Assembly: GCA_026129915.1 (NCBI GenBank)
Contig: JAHCHD010000033.1
Span: forward strand, 1 to 36,463
Direction: 5' to 3'
DNA length: 36,463 nt
From: Bryobacterales bacterium
GTDB lineage: Bacteria > Acidobacteriota > Terriglobia > Bryobacterales > Bryobacteraceae
A program made the position numbers and the translations under genes. The notes under the pieces are model-generated. The model worked only from the letters and a program-made list of their open reading frames with translations, was not told where the DNA came from and did no database searches. This document shows positions 27,329 to 35,713 of this stretch, one piece after another. Position 1 is the first letter of the stretch. Each line of letters opens with the position of its first letter.

Positions 27329-27916
27329 ATGGTTACGCTTGTGCTGCGGAATCAGAATCATCGCATTTGGCGGCTAGCTCGCCGTATTTCCTCTCCCGTC
27401 GTCACCATCGTTTTGGTGAGCGGTTGCCTTTTGCTTGCTGGTTGCGGCACAAAGTCTACGACAGTGAATGCGAAAATGGGGGAAACAGTCACCCTGGGCA
27501 ACGTTGAGCATGCTGTGCTCAGTGCGGAGTGGAAGGCAGCACTGGGACAGGGGGCTGAAACGCGCATGCCCTCGCAGCAATTCCTCGTGTTGCGCATGGC
27601 TACAACGAACAAACAAGGCGACGGCGCGGAAATCGCATCTATGCGCCTCGTAGCCGCAAACGGCACTGAGTACGAGGAACTTGCCGACGGCAGTGGACTT
27701 CCGGATTGGTTCGGCCTTGTAAGGATGCTTAACCCGGGCGAAAGCCGGCAGGGCACCGTACTCTTCGACGCCCCGCGGGCCGTCTACACCTTGAAGCTTA
27801 CTGAACCTGCCATTGACGGGGACGATGCCAATGTTGCTCTCGTGGAAATTCCAATCCGCATCGAAGATAGCGCTATTCCAACCAGCGCGGACCCCACCGG
27901 CTCTGCCATCCCGTAG
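27329..27916 (+). CDS. DUF4352-like lipoprotein
   Basis: A 195-residue lipoprotein with a long basic n-region and lipidation at Cys39 (LLLAGC). The mature part reads AKMGETVTLGNVEHAVLSAEWKA, MPSQQFLVLRMATTNKQG, and NPGESRQGTVLFDAPRAVYTLKL, the strand order of a DUF4352 immunoglobulin-like fold, a domain of unknown function on Gram-positive and acidobacterial lipoproteins. ATG 27329 is taken over the open frame to 27260, which overlaps the divergent methyltransferase. An AAAGGA lies 11 bases upstream. The stop is 31 bases before the start of the next gene. Confidence 0.75.
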   Translation: MVTLVLRNQNHRIWRLARRISSPVVTIVLVSGCLLLAGCGTKSTTVNAKMGETVTLGNVEHAVLSAEWKAALGQGAETRMPSQQFLVLRMATTNKQGDGAEIASMRLVAANGTEYEELADGSGLPDWFGLVRMLNPGESRQGTVLFDAPRAVYTLKLTEPAIDGDDANVALVEIPIRIEDSAIPTSADPTGSAIP

Positions 27917-27947
27917 CTCGCATCACATCCTACTGCCTTTGCTGGCC

Positions 27948-28808
27948 ATGCTGACAGCTACGGCGGCTGGGTTATTGGCGCAATCCAGCAAGCCACCCGC
28001 GTTGGGTGCGAATGTCCAGGGAGAACTGCGCATTCCGTACGTCGCCTATTCCCGCTTCGAAGGCGGTCCGCCCTTGGCCAACCCGGTAGCTTTTGACCCT
28101 GGGGATCAGGTAGTGGTGCGCGCGCGCCTGGCTGGCTTCCGCGTCTCCGAAGTGGAATTCCAGCGTTACCGCGTGATGATCAGCTACGAAGTGGCTGCGT
28201 TCGACTTCCGTGGCATTCCCATCGGCGAACCCCGCAAGGATCTCATCAACGAACCCGTCGAAACTGAGGATAAGGACTGGCTACCCATCCTGGAGCACAG
28301 CTTTTTCCTGCCTCCTCTGGCCGAGTTCGGAGACTATGAAGTTCGCCTGAAAGTGCGAGACGAAGTGTCCCAGCGCCAGGAGGCATTCACCCTTCGCTAT
28401 CGCGTGAACGGGAAGCAGTTGCCTGACCTCGCAGAGCTTACCATCCTCAATTTCGGCTTCTATCGCCGCGCTGAGGACGCCTCCCCGCTGCCTGCGGCCG
28501 TCTATCGCGGGGGCAGTATGTTGTGGGCGAAGTTTGACCTCGCGGGATTTCGTATCGGCGCAAGGAATGGCTATCACGTCGCATGTGACGTGCAGGTCCG
28601 GGATGCTGAAGGCAAGGTACTGTTTGAGAAGCCCGACGCTCTAGCCGAACAATCAGCGCCCGAATATCCGCGGCGCTATGTTCCTGGCGTATTCAGCCTC
28701 CAAATCCAGCCGGGCACAAAGAAAGCGGAATACTCCATCGCGGTGATCGCTCGCGATCTGTTGACTGAGTCCACAACCGAGAAGGTGTTCCCGTTCACGG
28801 TGGAATAG
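27948..28808 (+). CDS. Secreted protein, unknown function
   Basis: A protein of about 286 residues. The start is uncertain: ATG 27948 gives MLTATAAGLLAQSS, a short hydrophobic lead. The in-frame sequence just before it (RSSHHILLPLLA) would complete a better signal peptide, so translation may begin upstream, at TTG 27939 or at ATGs inside the preceding gene (27813 or 27831). No Shine-Dalgarno is evident. The mature part has two similar-looking halves, each with a beta-sandwich pattern: DPGDQVVVRARLAGFRVSEVEF with ISYEVAAFDFRG, and GGSMLWAKFDLAGFRIGARNGY with ACDVQVRDAEG. No family was recognised. It probably shares a transcript with the lipoprotein before it. Confidence 0.65.
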   Translation: MLTATAAGLLAQSSKPPALGANVQGELRIPYVAYSRFEGGPPLANPVAFDPGDQVVVRARLAGFRVSEVEFQRYRVMISYEVAAFDFRGIPIGEPRKDLINEPVETEDKDWLPILEHSFFLPPLAEFGDYEVRLKVRDEVSQRQEAFTLRYRVNGKQLPDLAELTILNFGFYRRAEDASPLPAAVYRGGSMLWAKFDLAGFRIGARNGYHVACDVQVRDAEGKVLFEKPDALAEQSAPEYPRRYVPGVFSLQIQPGTKKAEYSIAVIARDLLTESTTEKVFPFTVE

Positions 28809-28840
28809 AACCTCGTCAACACGGAATAGACCCTGCACTC

Positions 28841-28885
28841 AAAAAAAAAGCCAGCGGCGTCTCCCTATGGACGGACGCGCTGGCT
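28841..28885 (-). terminator. Intrinsic terminator of the histone H1-like gene
   Basis: On the minus strand AGCCAGCG (28885-28878) starts a stem closed by CGCTGGCT (28856-28849), with further G+C-rich pairing between, and is followed directly by a run of nine T. It lies 39 bases after the gene's stop codon. This is a textbook Rho-independent terminator. Confidence 0.9.
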
Positions 28886-28923
28886 AAGACTTGGCTTGGA
28901 TTGACTGAACTTGGTTGAGGTTG

Positions 28924-29170
28924 TTACTTCGCCGCAGCCTTCTTGGCCGGAGCTTTCTTTGCAGGCGCCTTCTTGGCCGGAGCCTTCTTCGCGGGCGCGG
29001 CCTTCTTGGCCGGAGCCTTCTTCGCAGGCGCTGCCTTCTTTGCCGGAGCCTTCACCGCTGCCTTCTTGGCAGGGGCCTTGGCCGCAGCCTTCTTCGCCGG
29101 AGCCTTAGCTGCTGCCTTCTTCGCAGGAGCAGCCTTCTTGGCTGGCGCCGTCTTGGTAGCCTTGGGGGCT
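28924..29170. repeat. Tandem imperfect repeats encoding KKAPA units
   Basis: Repeated ttcttggccggagcc and ttcttcgcgggcgc units on the plus strand, 12-15 bases long with synonymous changes. They encode the lysine-alanine-proline repeats of the H1-like protein. Copy number is likely to vary between strains. Confidence 0.75.
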
Positions 29171-29226
29171 GGGGCAGTTTGTTTTGCCTTCGCCGCGGGG
29201 CTTGCCGTTGGTTTCTTCGTAGCCAT
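28924..29226 (-). CDS. Histone H1-like Lys/Ala/Pro-rich protein
   Basis: A 100-residue basic protein composed almost wholly of K, A and P: MATKKPTASPAAKAKQTAP, then about ten imperfect copies of a KKAPA/KKAAPA unit up to the end. It resembles eukaryotic histone H1 tails and the Hc1/AlgP-like basic proteins of bacteria. Such proteins bind and condense DNA; that role is inferred here. GGGAGA 7 bases before the ATG at 29226 sets the start, over an open frame to 29244. A strong terminator follows. Its DNA is repetitive, and the opposite strand gives long meaningless Gly/Ala/Phe frames. Confidence 0.85.
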   Translation of the reverse strand: MATKKPTASPAAKAKQTAPAPKATKTAPAKKAAPAKKAAAKAPAKKAAAKAPAKKAAVKAPAKKAAPAKKAPAKKAAPAKKAPAKKAPAKKAPAKKAAAK

Positions 29227-29252
29227 TATCATTCTCCCAATCAACAGATTTC

Positions 29253-29268
29253 GTCATCGTTTGATGAC
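29253..29268. promoter_or_regulatory. Perfect palindrome in the H1-like/comM intergenic region
   Basis: GTCATC and GATGAC flank a GTTT spacer at 29253-29268, 27 bases before the H1-like ATG. The region between 29227 and 29416 is A+T-rich and must hold divergent promoters. The site could be an operator or a short hairpin in the H1-like leader. Confidence 0.35.
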
Positions 29269-29416
29269 AGTGTGTTTCCTACATTTTTCGCCATATTTGT
29301 TCTAAGTGCAATAGCTTTTTCAGGTTTCCTGGTTCTATTCGCCTTCTGCGTGCAATTTCCTTGAGAAAAATGTCGCCATCAGCCCACTTATCCCTAGAAG
29401 GACAGGTTTTCCCGCG

Positions 29417-30934
29417 ATGCCACTGTTCCAAACTACGAGCGCCGCCGTCTTCGGAATCGATGCCCATTTGATTGATGTGGAGGTGGACGCATACCATGGC
29501 GAGCCTGGCGTCTTCATCACCGTCGGCATGCCGGATACGGCAGTGAAGGAGAGTCGCGAGCGCATTAAGGCAGCGATTGCGAATTCAGGTCTCGGTTATC
29601 TGAATAGCAGTATCACCATCAACCTTGCGCCCGCGGATGTGAAGAAAGAAGGCGCGGGCTTTGACCTTCCGATGGCAATGGGCATCCTTGGCGCAATGGG
29701 TACGGTGCGCGATAGCAAGGGCGTGCTGCTCGCCGGTGAACTTTCTCTCGATGGTCTGCTTCGGCCGGTGCGCGGCGCGCTGCCTATCGCGATCCTGGCG
29801 CGCGACCGCGGCTTTCAGAACGTCGTGCTGCCCTGTGAGAACGCATGCGAGGCAAGCGTAGTGGATGGCATCCGTGTCTTCGGTCTGAGGCACCTTTCGG
29901 AAGTGGTTTCCTTCTTCCATAATCCGGGCGCGTTTGTGCCGGTTGCACCGCTGCTGCCAGACCTCGCGCGTGGCGGCGAGTTTGAGCCGGACTTCCGGGA
30001 CGTGCGCGGCCAAACCATCGCCAAGCGGGCATTGGAAGTGGCTGCCGCCGGCGGCCACAACGTGCTGATGATCGGCCCTCCGGGCTCTGGCAAAACCATG
30101 CTCGCCAAGCGCTTCCCTGGTATTCTGCCGCCGCTCACCTTCACCGAAGCGCTCGAAACCACGAAGATCTACAGCATCTCCGGACGATTGGGACGCGAGC
30201 AATCGTTTATCACCCAGCGGCCATTCCGCGCTCCGCATCACACCATCTCTGACGCGGGCCTGATTGGCGGCGGAGTAGGTGTACCCAAGCCCGGTGAGGT
30301 GAGCTTCGCACACAATGGAGTGCTGTTCCTTGATGAGCTGCCGGAGTTCCCACGCAGTGTGCTGGAGCTGCTGCGACAGCCTCTGGAAGAGGGGGAAATA
30401 GTTCTGGCACGCAGCCAGCTCACGCTCCACTTCCCTTCCCGCTTCTCACTCATCGCTGCAATGAACCCTTGCCCGTGCGGTTTCTACGGCGATGAGCAGC
30501 GCGACTGCCGGTGCACGGGCGCCATCATTCAGCGCTACCTGGGACGCATCAGCGGGCCGCTGCTTGACCGCATCGACATCCACGTTTCAGTGCCCACCGT
30601 ACCTTATCGCGAACTCCGCAGTCGCGAGGAGGGTGAAGGCTCCGCGCGTATGCGCGAACGCGTACTGGCTGCGCGGGAACGGCAGATGGCGCGCGGGTAC
30701 GTGAATGCCGGCATTCCCCATAAGACGCTTCGCAAGGTGTGTGAATTGGATGAAGCTGGCGAACGGAGCCTCGAAACTGCCATGCGCAAACTGGGCCTCT
30801 CCGCCCGCGCGCACGATCGCCTGCTGAAGGTGGCTCGCACCGTGGCGGACCTCGACGCAAGCGAGCACGTGAAGGGCAAGCACATCGCCGAAGCCGTGCA
30901 GTTCCGCAGCCTCGATCGCAAGTACTGGGCCTGA
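29417..30934 (+). CDS. comM: YifB/ComM family Mg-chelatase-like AAA+ ATPase
   Basis: A 505-residue hexameric-helicase-type protein that in naturally competent bacteria drives branch migration of incoming DNA; related copies occur in many non-competent genomes. The N-terminal domain is Lon-protease-like (TTSAAVFGIDAHLIDVEV, SRERIKAAIANSG). Walker A is GPPGSGKT at 220-227, with RPFRAPHHTISDAGLIGGG, then Walker B LFLDELPEF. The zinc-binding loop CPCGFYGDEQRDCRC is intact, followed by the arginine-finger region RISGPLLDRIDIHV. The length is normal. An AAGGA lies about 14 bases before the ATG, so the Shine-Dalgarno is distant. The gene stop codon lies within the left arm of a hairpin. Confidence 0.95.
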   Translation: MPLFQTTSAAVFGIDAHLIDVEVDAYHGEPGVFITVGMPDTAVKESRERIKAAIANSGLGYLNSSITINLAPADVKKEGAGFDLPMAMGILGAMGTVRDSKGVLLAGELSLDGLLRPVRGALPIAILARDRGFQNVVLPCENACEASVVDGIRVFGLRHLSEVVSFFHNPGAFVPVAPLLPDLARGGEFEPDFRDVRGQTIAKRALEVAAAGGHNVLMIGPPGSGKTMLAKRFPGILPPLTFTEALETTKIYSISGRLGREQSFITQRPFRAPHHTISDAGLIGGGVGVPKPGEVSFAHNGVLFLDELPEFPRSVLELLRQPLEEGEIVLARSQLTLHFPSRFSLIAAMNPCPCGFYGDEQRDCRCTGAIIQRYLGRISGPLLDRIDIHVSVPTVPYRELRSREEGEGSARMRERVLAARERQMARGYVNAGIPHKTLRKVCELDEAGERSLETAMRKLGLSARAHDRLLKVARTVADLDASEHVKGKHIAEAVQFRSLDRKYWA

Positions 30935-30958
30935 AGCCGTCACCGTGCCTCAGGCCCA
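30926..30958. terminator. Hairpin between comM and the convergent oxidoreductase gene
   Basis: TGGGCCTGA at 30926-30934, whose TGA is the comM stop, pairs exactly with TCAGGCCCA at 30950-30958 around a 15-base loop. No U tract follows. It sits between two convergent genes, so a bidirectional transcription-end role is plausible. Confidence 0.45.
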
Positions 30959-30972
30959 CTCGCGATTGGGAA

Positions 30973-32217
30973 TTAGCCCAGCTTGCTGATGTCCAGCCGC
31001 GCGTCCCAGCTTTGGTTCGACGCCAGCATCTCTTGCCACGACACCTCACGGCCCGTGTCCATGGCCATGCGGCCGAGCATCGCACTCAGCGAGCTTTCCA
31101 CCCCCAGTGCCGCCTGGTTATGAAAGCGTCCTGTGCGGATGCTGTCCAGGAAGCCCTTGTGCTTCTCGGAATCCGCCTGCGCCAGGTTGTCGCTGAAGGC
31201 GCCCTGCTGCGAGAACTCCCCACCCTGTTGCTGCCCGCTGCCTTGCCATGTCCATTCGTTGTCGCCTTCAATGCCCAGCTTGCCCGCATAGGGCGACTGT
31301 GAATTGCCCAGCGTGCCGAAGAAGCGCTCGTTCACGTCGAAACCGCCCTTGCCCACCTGCTTGGAGCTGAACGCAACCAGCACATCGTTGGGATAGCTGA
31401 AGGTCACTGAGCAGTTGCCGTAGCAATCCCCGTTGTCCAACCTCCCTTTGCGGCCACCGCGCCCGACGGCCTTCAGCGGATGCCCGCGCAGCACCCAATT
31501 GCAGATATCAATGGCGTGGATGTTCTGCTCCACGATGATGTCGCCGGAGAGCACACGGTCGTACATCCAGTGGCGCACACGCGCCTCCGTGGCTGGCGTG
31601 CCCGGCTGGCGTACTTCAAGGAAGGGGCAATAGTAATAAGCCTCTCCCTGAATGAGTTCACCCATCTGCCCCGCGTGAATGCGGCGCACCAGCTCCACAA
31701 ACGGCGGTGCGCTCCGAATTTGGAAACCCACTTCCAGGCTAAGCTTGCCCGCGACCCGCTCACCGATGGCCTTCACTCGCATCGCGCCAGCAACATCCAC
31801 CGCCACCGGTTTCTCGCAGTAGGCATGCTTGCCGGCATTCACCACCACTTCCAGGTGCTCCGGATGGAAGTACGGCGGCGTGGCAATCACGATCGCGTCC
31901 ACTTCCCTGGAGGCCGCGATACGCTCCACTGCCGACGGACCCGAAAACATCTGGGATGCCGCAATCCGCCCATGACCCGCTGAGGCATTCACCTTGTTGA
32001 AATGCTCGGTTGCCTTTGGGATCTGGGCTTCAAAAAGATCGCCCAGCGCGGTCACCCTCCCGCCACCATTGGCCACCATACTGCTGGCCACTACGGTGCC
32101 GCGTCCGCCGCAGCCCAACAGGCCTACCCGGATGGCGGAGTTCGCCTGCGAGCCGCGCACAGTCTGCGCGCTCAAAATCATCGCCGAGGTCGCGCCCATG
32201 AAGGTCCGGCGATTCAT
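30973..32217 (-). CDS. Tat-exported Gfo/Idh/MocA oxidoreductase
   Basis: A 414-residue protein starting MNRRTFMGATSAMIL, with a twin-arginine signal. The Rossmann loop is VGLLGCGGRGTVVA, and CEKPVAVD is the family's Lys-Pro motif. The C-terminal domain has IVEQNIHAIDICNWVLRGHP and ends in WDARLDISKLG. ATG 32217 is chosen over the open ATG at 32253 because GGGAG lies 5 bases upstream and the Tat motif then sits at the N-terminus. A carbohydrate dehydrogenase role in the periplasm is inferred. The carbamoyltransferase gene is 59 bases upstream on the same strand. Confidence 0.9.
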   Translation of the reverse strand: MNRRTFMGATSAMILSAQTVRGSQANSAIRVGLLGCGGRGTVVASSMVANGGGRVTALGDLFEAQIPKATEHFNKVNASAGHGRIAASQMFSGPSAVERIAASREVDAIVIATPPYFHPEHLEVVVNAGKHAYCEKPVAVDVAGAMRVKAIGERVAGKLSLEVGFQIRSAPPFVELVRRIHAGQMGELIQGEAYYYCPFLEVRQPGTPATEARVRHWMYDRVLSGDIIVEQNIHAIDICNWVLRGHPLKAVGRGGRKGRLDNGDCYGNCSVTFSYPNDVLVAFSSKQVGKGGFDVNERFFGTLGNSQSPYAGKLGIEGDNEWTWQGSGQQQGGEFSQQGAFSDNLAQADSEKHKGFLDSIRTGRFHNQAALGVESSLSAMLGRMAMDTGREVSWQEMLASNQSWDARLDISKLG

Positions 32218-32276
32218 AGCCACTCCCGCGTCTTGTCCTGTATTCGCGTCCATCCGGTATCCGCCTTTCCGTACAG

Positions 32277-33869
32277 CTATTTGGTGAACTGGAAGTAGCC
32301 CACAAAGAGTGAGTCAATGCCCGAGGAGTAGAAGCTGCGGACAGCGTCGCGCGGCATGCACACCAGGGGATCCTGAAATAGGTTAAATGATGTATTGAAG
32401 AGCACCGGCAGGCCAGTCGCCGCACCCTGCGCCTTCAGCAAGCGGTGGAACAGAGGGTTGTCGGCGGCGCTGACGGTGTGTACGCGCGCGATGTCGTCGC
32501 CCAGTATCGCGTGCTCGAACTTCTCGCGATACTGCGGGCGCACCCGTCCCGCGGTAGCCAGGAATCGCGCGTTGGCGCCTACATCGAAATACTCGCTAGC
32601 GTCTTCCACCGGCACCGATGCGGCAAACTTCCGGAAGGGCTCGCGATGCTTTATGTAGACGTTCAGATTCTCTGACGAATAGGGATTCAGCGGCGAGGCC
32701 AGGATGCTGCGGTTGCCCAGTGCACGCGGCCCAAACTCCATCCGGCCCTGCATCCAGGCGACGATCTTGCAGTCGTTCAGTTCCTGGATAGCCGCTTGCA
32801 TCAGATTCTCAGTGGTTAGCAGATAACGGAAATTCAGCTTGCAGTTCTCAAGAACCTGTTTGATCTCTTCGCTGGGAAACTCCGGCCCCAGGCAGAGCGT
32901 CGGAAACGGCACACGCGTCGCCCCAGGATCCAGCGCATGCCAGGCATGAAGAGCTGCGCCCAGCGCGGTACCCGCATTGCCTGCGGCGGGCTGCGCAAAC
33001 ACGCCGGTGAAGCGTCCGCTCCGTTCCAGCGCCTCTACCAGCAGCACATTGAAGGCCACGCCACCGGCCAGACACAGGTTCTTTGCATCGCCGGCCATGG
33101 CAATCACTGTCTCGCTCAGCGCCTGCTGCAGGCTGGCCGCGATGTCGCGCTTCTGCTGCTCACTCAGGCTGCCCGCTGCGATGCCCAGTTCCTCCAGAAA
33201 CCTCGGATGGAAGCTTCCCCCGGCCGATTGCGTATCGAGATAATCTCGCCGGACCGTCGGCCAATGTGGCTCAGAACCCGCTGCCACGCGGTCACCGCCT
33301 CCCAGCAACTCTCGAAAGGCGCCCACGTACAGTGGCTGCCCGTAGGTACTCAGCCACTGCACCTTGTGCTCGTCCGCATGCGGCTGGAAGCCCAGCAGTC
33401 GGGTCACCCGCCCATACACATCGCCCAAGGAATCCGGGTAATACAACTCGCGGTCCACACTGAGCTGGTTACCATGCCCGTGCCAGCGAGCGCCGCAGCG
33501 GAAATCGCCCAGGCGATCCATCGTCAGCACCGTCGCTTCCTCGAAGGGCGAGGCGTAGTAAGCGGATGCCGCATGAGCCAGTTGGTGATCCACCACCAGC
33601 ATGCGCGCCCGGGGAAAACGCTCGCGCAGTTCCAAATGAATGCGCTCCTCACTCCCCGTCATCCACGGACGCGCCACCGAAACGGCATGCACGTCCGCGG
33701 GGGTTACCCGCGCGATGCGCAGGCATTCTTCAATCGCCGCCAGGGGCAGTTCGCCGGGGTGTTCCGCGCGTGTGAGTTTACGTTGTTCGATGGCGGCCAC
33801 TAGTTCGCCATCACGAATCACGGATGCCGCGGCATCATGAAGGATGCCGCCAATGCCTAGAATGTTCAT
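32277..33869 (-). CDS. NodU/CmcH/TobZ family carbamoyltransferase
   Basis: A 530-residue protein that probably transfers a carbamoyl group from carbamoyl phosphate, through carbamoyl-AMP, to a hydroxyl on a sugar or natural product. The N-terminal Kae1-like domain starts MNILGIGGILHDAAASVI, with VVDHQLAHAASAYYASPFEEATVLTMD holding the conserved His-x-x-x-His. The C-terminal YrdC-like domain has GRMEFGPRALGNRSILASP and FNTSFNLFQDPLVC. The middle block is PHADEHKVQWLSTYG in place of the more usual PNSGEYKVMGLAPYG. AAGGA lies 5 bases before the ATG. No sugar or antibiotic biosynthesis genes are nearby, so the acceptor is unknown. Confidence 0.92.
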   Translation of the reverse strand: MNILGIGGILHDAAASVIRDGELVAAIEQRKLTRAEHPGELPLAAIEECLRIARVTPADVHAVSVARPWMTGSEERIHLELRERFPRARMLVVDHQLAHAASAYYASPFEEATVLTMDRLGDFRCGARWHGHGNQLSVDRELYYPDSLGDVYGRVTRLLGFQPHADEHKVQWLSTYGQPLYVGAFRELLGGGDRVAAGSEPHWPTVRRDYLDTQSAGGSFHPRFLEELGIAAGSLSEQQKRDIAASLQQALSETVIAMAGDAKNLCLAGGVAFNVLLVEALERSGRFTGVFAQPAAGNAGTALGAALHAWHALDPGATRVPFPTLCLGPEFPSEEIKQVLENCKLNFRYLLTTENLMQAAIQELNDCKIVAWMQGRMEFGPRALGNRSILASPLNPYSSENLNVYIKHREPFRKFAASVPVEDASEYFDVGANARFLATAGRVRPQYREKFEHAILGDDIARVHTVSAADNPLFHRLLKAQGAATGLPVLFNTSFNLFQDPLVCMPRDAVRSFYSSGIDSLFVGYFQFTK

Positions 33870-34012
33870 GGTTGTCCTTGAGGCGCCGCGGCATCAAACA
33901 CCGCCTGTACCCCAACTCTCTAGAGTACGAAATTGCGCGTGGCAGCCGAAGTTGCTGCAGGAGTCTGTCGCACGAGTCTCGGTGTCGAAGCCTCTGTGTT
34001 CCTGCTGCCCAT

Positions 34013-34018
34013 TACAAT
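34013..34018 (+). promoter_or_regulatory. Start-proximal -10 (leaderless-type) for the CRTAC1-type gene
   Basis: TACAAT ends six bases before GTG 34025. No Shine-Dalgarno is present. A start seven bases after the -10 would fall on the first base of that GTG. Confidence 0.4.
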
Positions 34019-34024
34019 GGGGTG

Positions 34025-35713
34025 GTGAGCGCAACCGGCAATCTCTCCAGACTTTGGCTAGCCGCGGCTCTGGCGTTTTGCACCCTGTTGGCAGCGTTCG
34101 TTCCCGGTGCTCGCGAGATCGTGCGCGCCGACGCCGCCATTCGTTTTGAAGCCACCGAACTCCCTTTCGTCCTGCGTAACGGAGCCACTAAAGAGCGGCA
34201 CCTGCCCGAGATCGTCCCAGGCGGCGTCGCTGCATTTGACTACGACAACGACGGACGCATCGACCTCTTCTTCGCAAACGGCGCCAGCATGCCCTCGCTC
34301 AGCAAGCAGGGCGCTGTGGACTTCAACCGGCTCTACCGCAACACAGGCAATGGTTTCGAAGACGCCACCTATCACGCAGGCTTGAGCGGTGATGGCTTCG
34401 CCATGGGAGTGGCTGTTGGCGATTTCGACAACGATGGCCACCAGGATCTGTTTGTTGCCGGGGTCTATCGCAACACGTTCTATCGCAATCTGGGCGATGG
34501 GCGCTTTGAAGATATCACCCTGAGGGCCGGGCTGGCGATTCCCGTTGATCTGAAGCCCAAGCCATGGGCCGTCGGCGCTGCATTCCTCGACTACAACCGC
34601 GATGGCCACCTTGACCTGTTCGTTGTGAACTACGTTGTGTGGGACCCCGCCACTGAGCCCCGCTGTATCCGCCGCGAAATGGCCGACTACTGCCACCCCG
34701 ACAACTACCAGGGCCTTGCCAACACGCTCTACCGCAATAACGGTGACGGCACCTTCACCAACGTCAGCGCCGCCTCCGGCATCTCAGCGTTCATCGGCAA
34801 GGGCATGAGTGTCACTGTGGCCGACTACGACGCCGACGGCTTTCCGGATCTTTTCGTGGCGAATGACAAGGTGTTCAATTTCCTCCTGCGCAACAACGGG
34901 GACGGCACCTTTGAGGAAGTCTCGTTCGAGGCCGGTGTCGCGGCTGCTCAGCACGGTGAACCCGTTTCCGGCATGGGCGCGCACTTCGCCGACGCCGATA
35001 ACGACGGAAAGCCAGACCTCGTCTTTACAGCACTCCCCGACGAGACCTTTCCCCTCTATCGCAACCTGGGCGGCGGACTCTTCGAGGACATTACCTTCCG
35101 CTCCGGCTTGGCGGTACTTAGCCGCAAAATGGGCGGGTGGGGTGTGGGCCTTGTTGATTTCGACAACGACGGCTGGCGCGACCTCTTCGTGGCCCGTAGC
35201 AACGCCCTTTCACCAGAAGGCCGGCTGGGCATTGCCGTCAAGCAACCCAACAGTGTCTTCCGCAACCTTGGCGGCGCTCGGTTCAAAGACCTTACCGAGG
35301 CCGCGGGTCTGCTCACCCGCAGTCCGCAACTGTATCGCGGCGCCGCCTTTGCTGATTTCGATGGCGACGGGCGAATGGACGTGGTGGTATCCGCACTCAA
35401 CGCCCCTGCCGAACTCTGGAGAAACACCAGCGCGGGCGCCAATCGCTGGCTTGCCATTCTGCCGCGTGGCGCGCGCACCAACCGGGACGGCTTGGGCGTT
35501 CGAATCACCATCAGCGCGGGCGGTAACCGCTATACCGCGGAACGCAACTTCAGCGTTGGTTATGCTTCCTCAAGCGCGGGCCCCACCCACTTCGGATTGG
35601 GTACAGCGGAAATGGCTGACAGCATTGAGATCCTGTGGCCTAGCGGCGCCCGGCAACTGCTCGAAAACGTAAGCTCCAACCAGGTTCTTACGGTTACTGA
35701 ACCTTCCTCGTAG
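34025..35713 (+). CDS. CRTAC1-type FG-GAP/VCBS repeat protein with ASPIC/UnbV domain
   Basis: A 562-residue exported protein from GTG 34025 (an in-frame GTG at 34022 is the alternative). The signal peptide is near LSRLWLAAALAFCTLLAAFVPGA. Seven calcium-binding repeats follow: DYDNDGRIDLF, DFDNDGHQDLF, DYNRDGHLDLF, DYDADGFPDLF, DADNDGKPDLV, DFDNDGWRDLF and DFDGDGRMDVV, each a DxDxDG blade of an integrin-like propeller. The last about 90 residues (GLGVRITISAGGNRYTAERNF, HFGLGTAEMADSIEILWPSG) form the ASPIC/UnbV domain. Function is unknown; the family is abundant in Acidobacteria and Planctomycetes and often occurs beside TPR proteins, as here. The 3' end overlaps the convergent TPR gene by 20 bases. 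The frame extends back to 33824, but that part overlaps the carbamoyltransferase and lacks a signal peptide. Confidence 0.88.
   Translation: MSATGNLSRLWLAAALAFCTLLAAFVPGAREIVRADAAIRFEATELPFVLRNGATKERHLPEIVPGGVAAFDYDNDGRIDLFFANGASMPSLSKQGAVDFNRLYRNTGNGFEDATYHAGLSGDGFAMGVAVGDFDNDGHQDLFVAGVYRNTFYRNLGDGRFEDITLRAGLAIPVDLKPKPWAVGAAFLDYNRDGHLDLFVVNYVVWDPATEPRCIRREMADYCHPDNYQGLANTLYRNNGDGTFTNVSAASGISAFIGKGMSVTVADYDADGFPDLFVANDKVFNFLLRNNGDGTFEEVSFEAGVAAAQHGEPVSGMGAHFADADNDGKPDLVFTALPDETFPLYRNLGGGLFEDITFRSGLAVLSRKMGGWGVGLVDFDNDGWRDLFVARSNALSPEGRLGIAVKQPNSVFRNLGGARFKDLTEAAGLLTRSPQLYRGAAFADFDGDGRMDVVVSALNAPAELWRNTSAGANRWLAILPRGARTNRDGLGVRITISAGGNRYTAERNFSVGYASSSAGPTHFGLGTAEMADSIEILWPSGARQLLENVSSNQVLTVTEPSS

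Noticed and set aside
28915..29364. Plus-strand frames of 149 and 120 codons rich in Leu/Arg or Gly/Ala/Phe
   Set aside because: They are products of reading the KKAPA repeat DNA backwards; the minus-strand gene has a Shine-Dalgarno and terminator.
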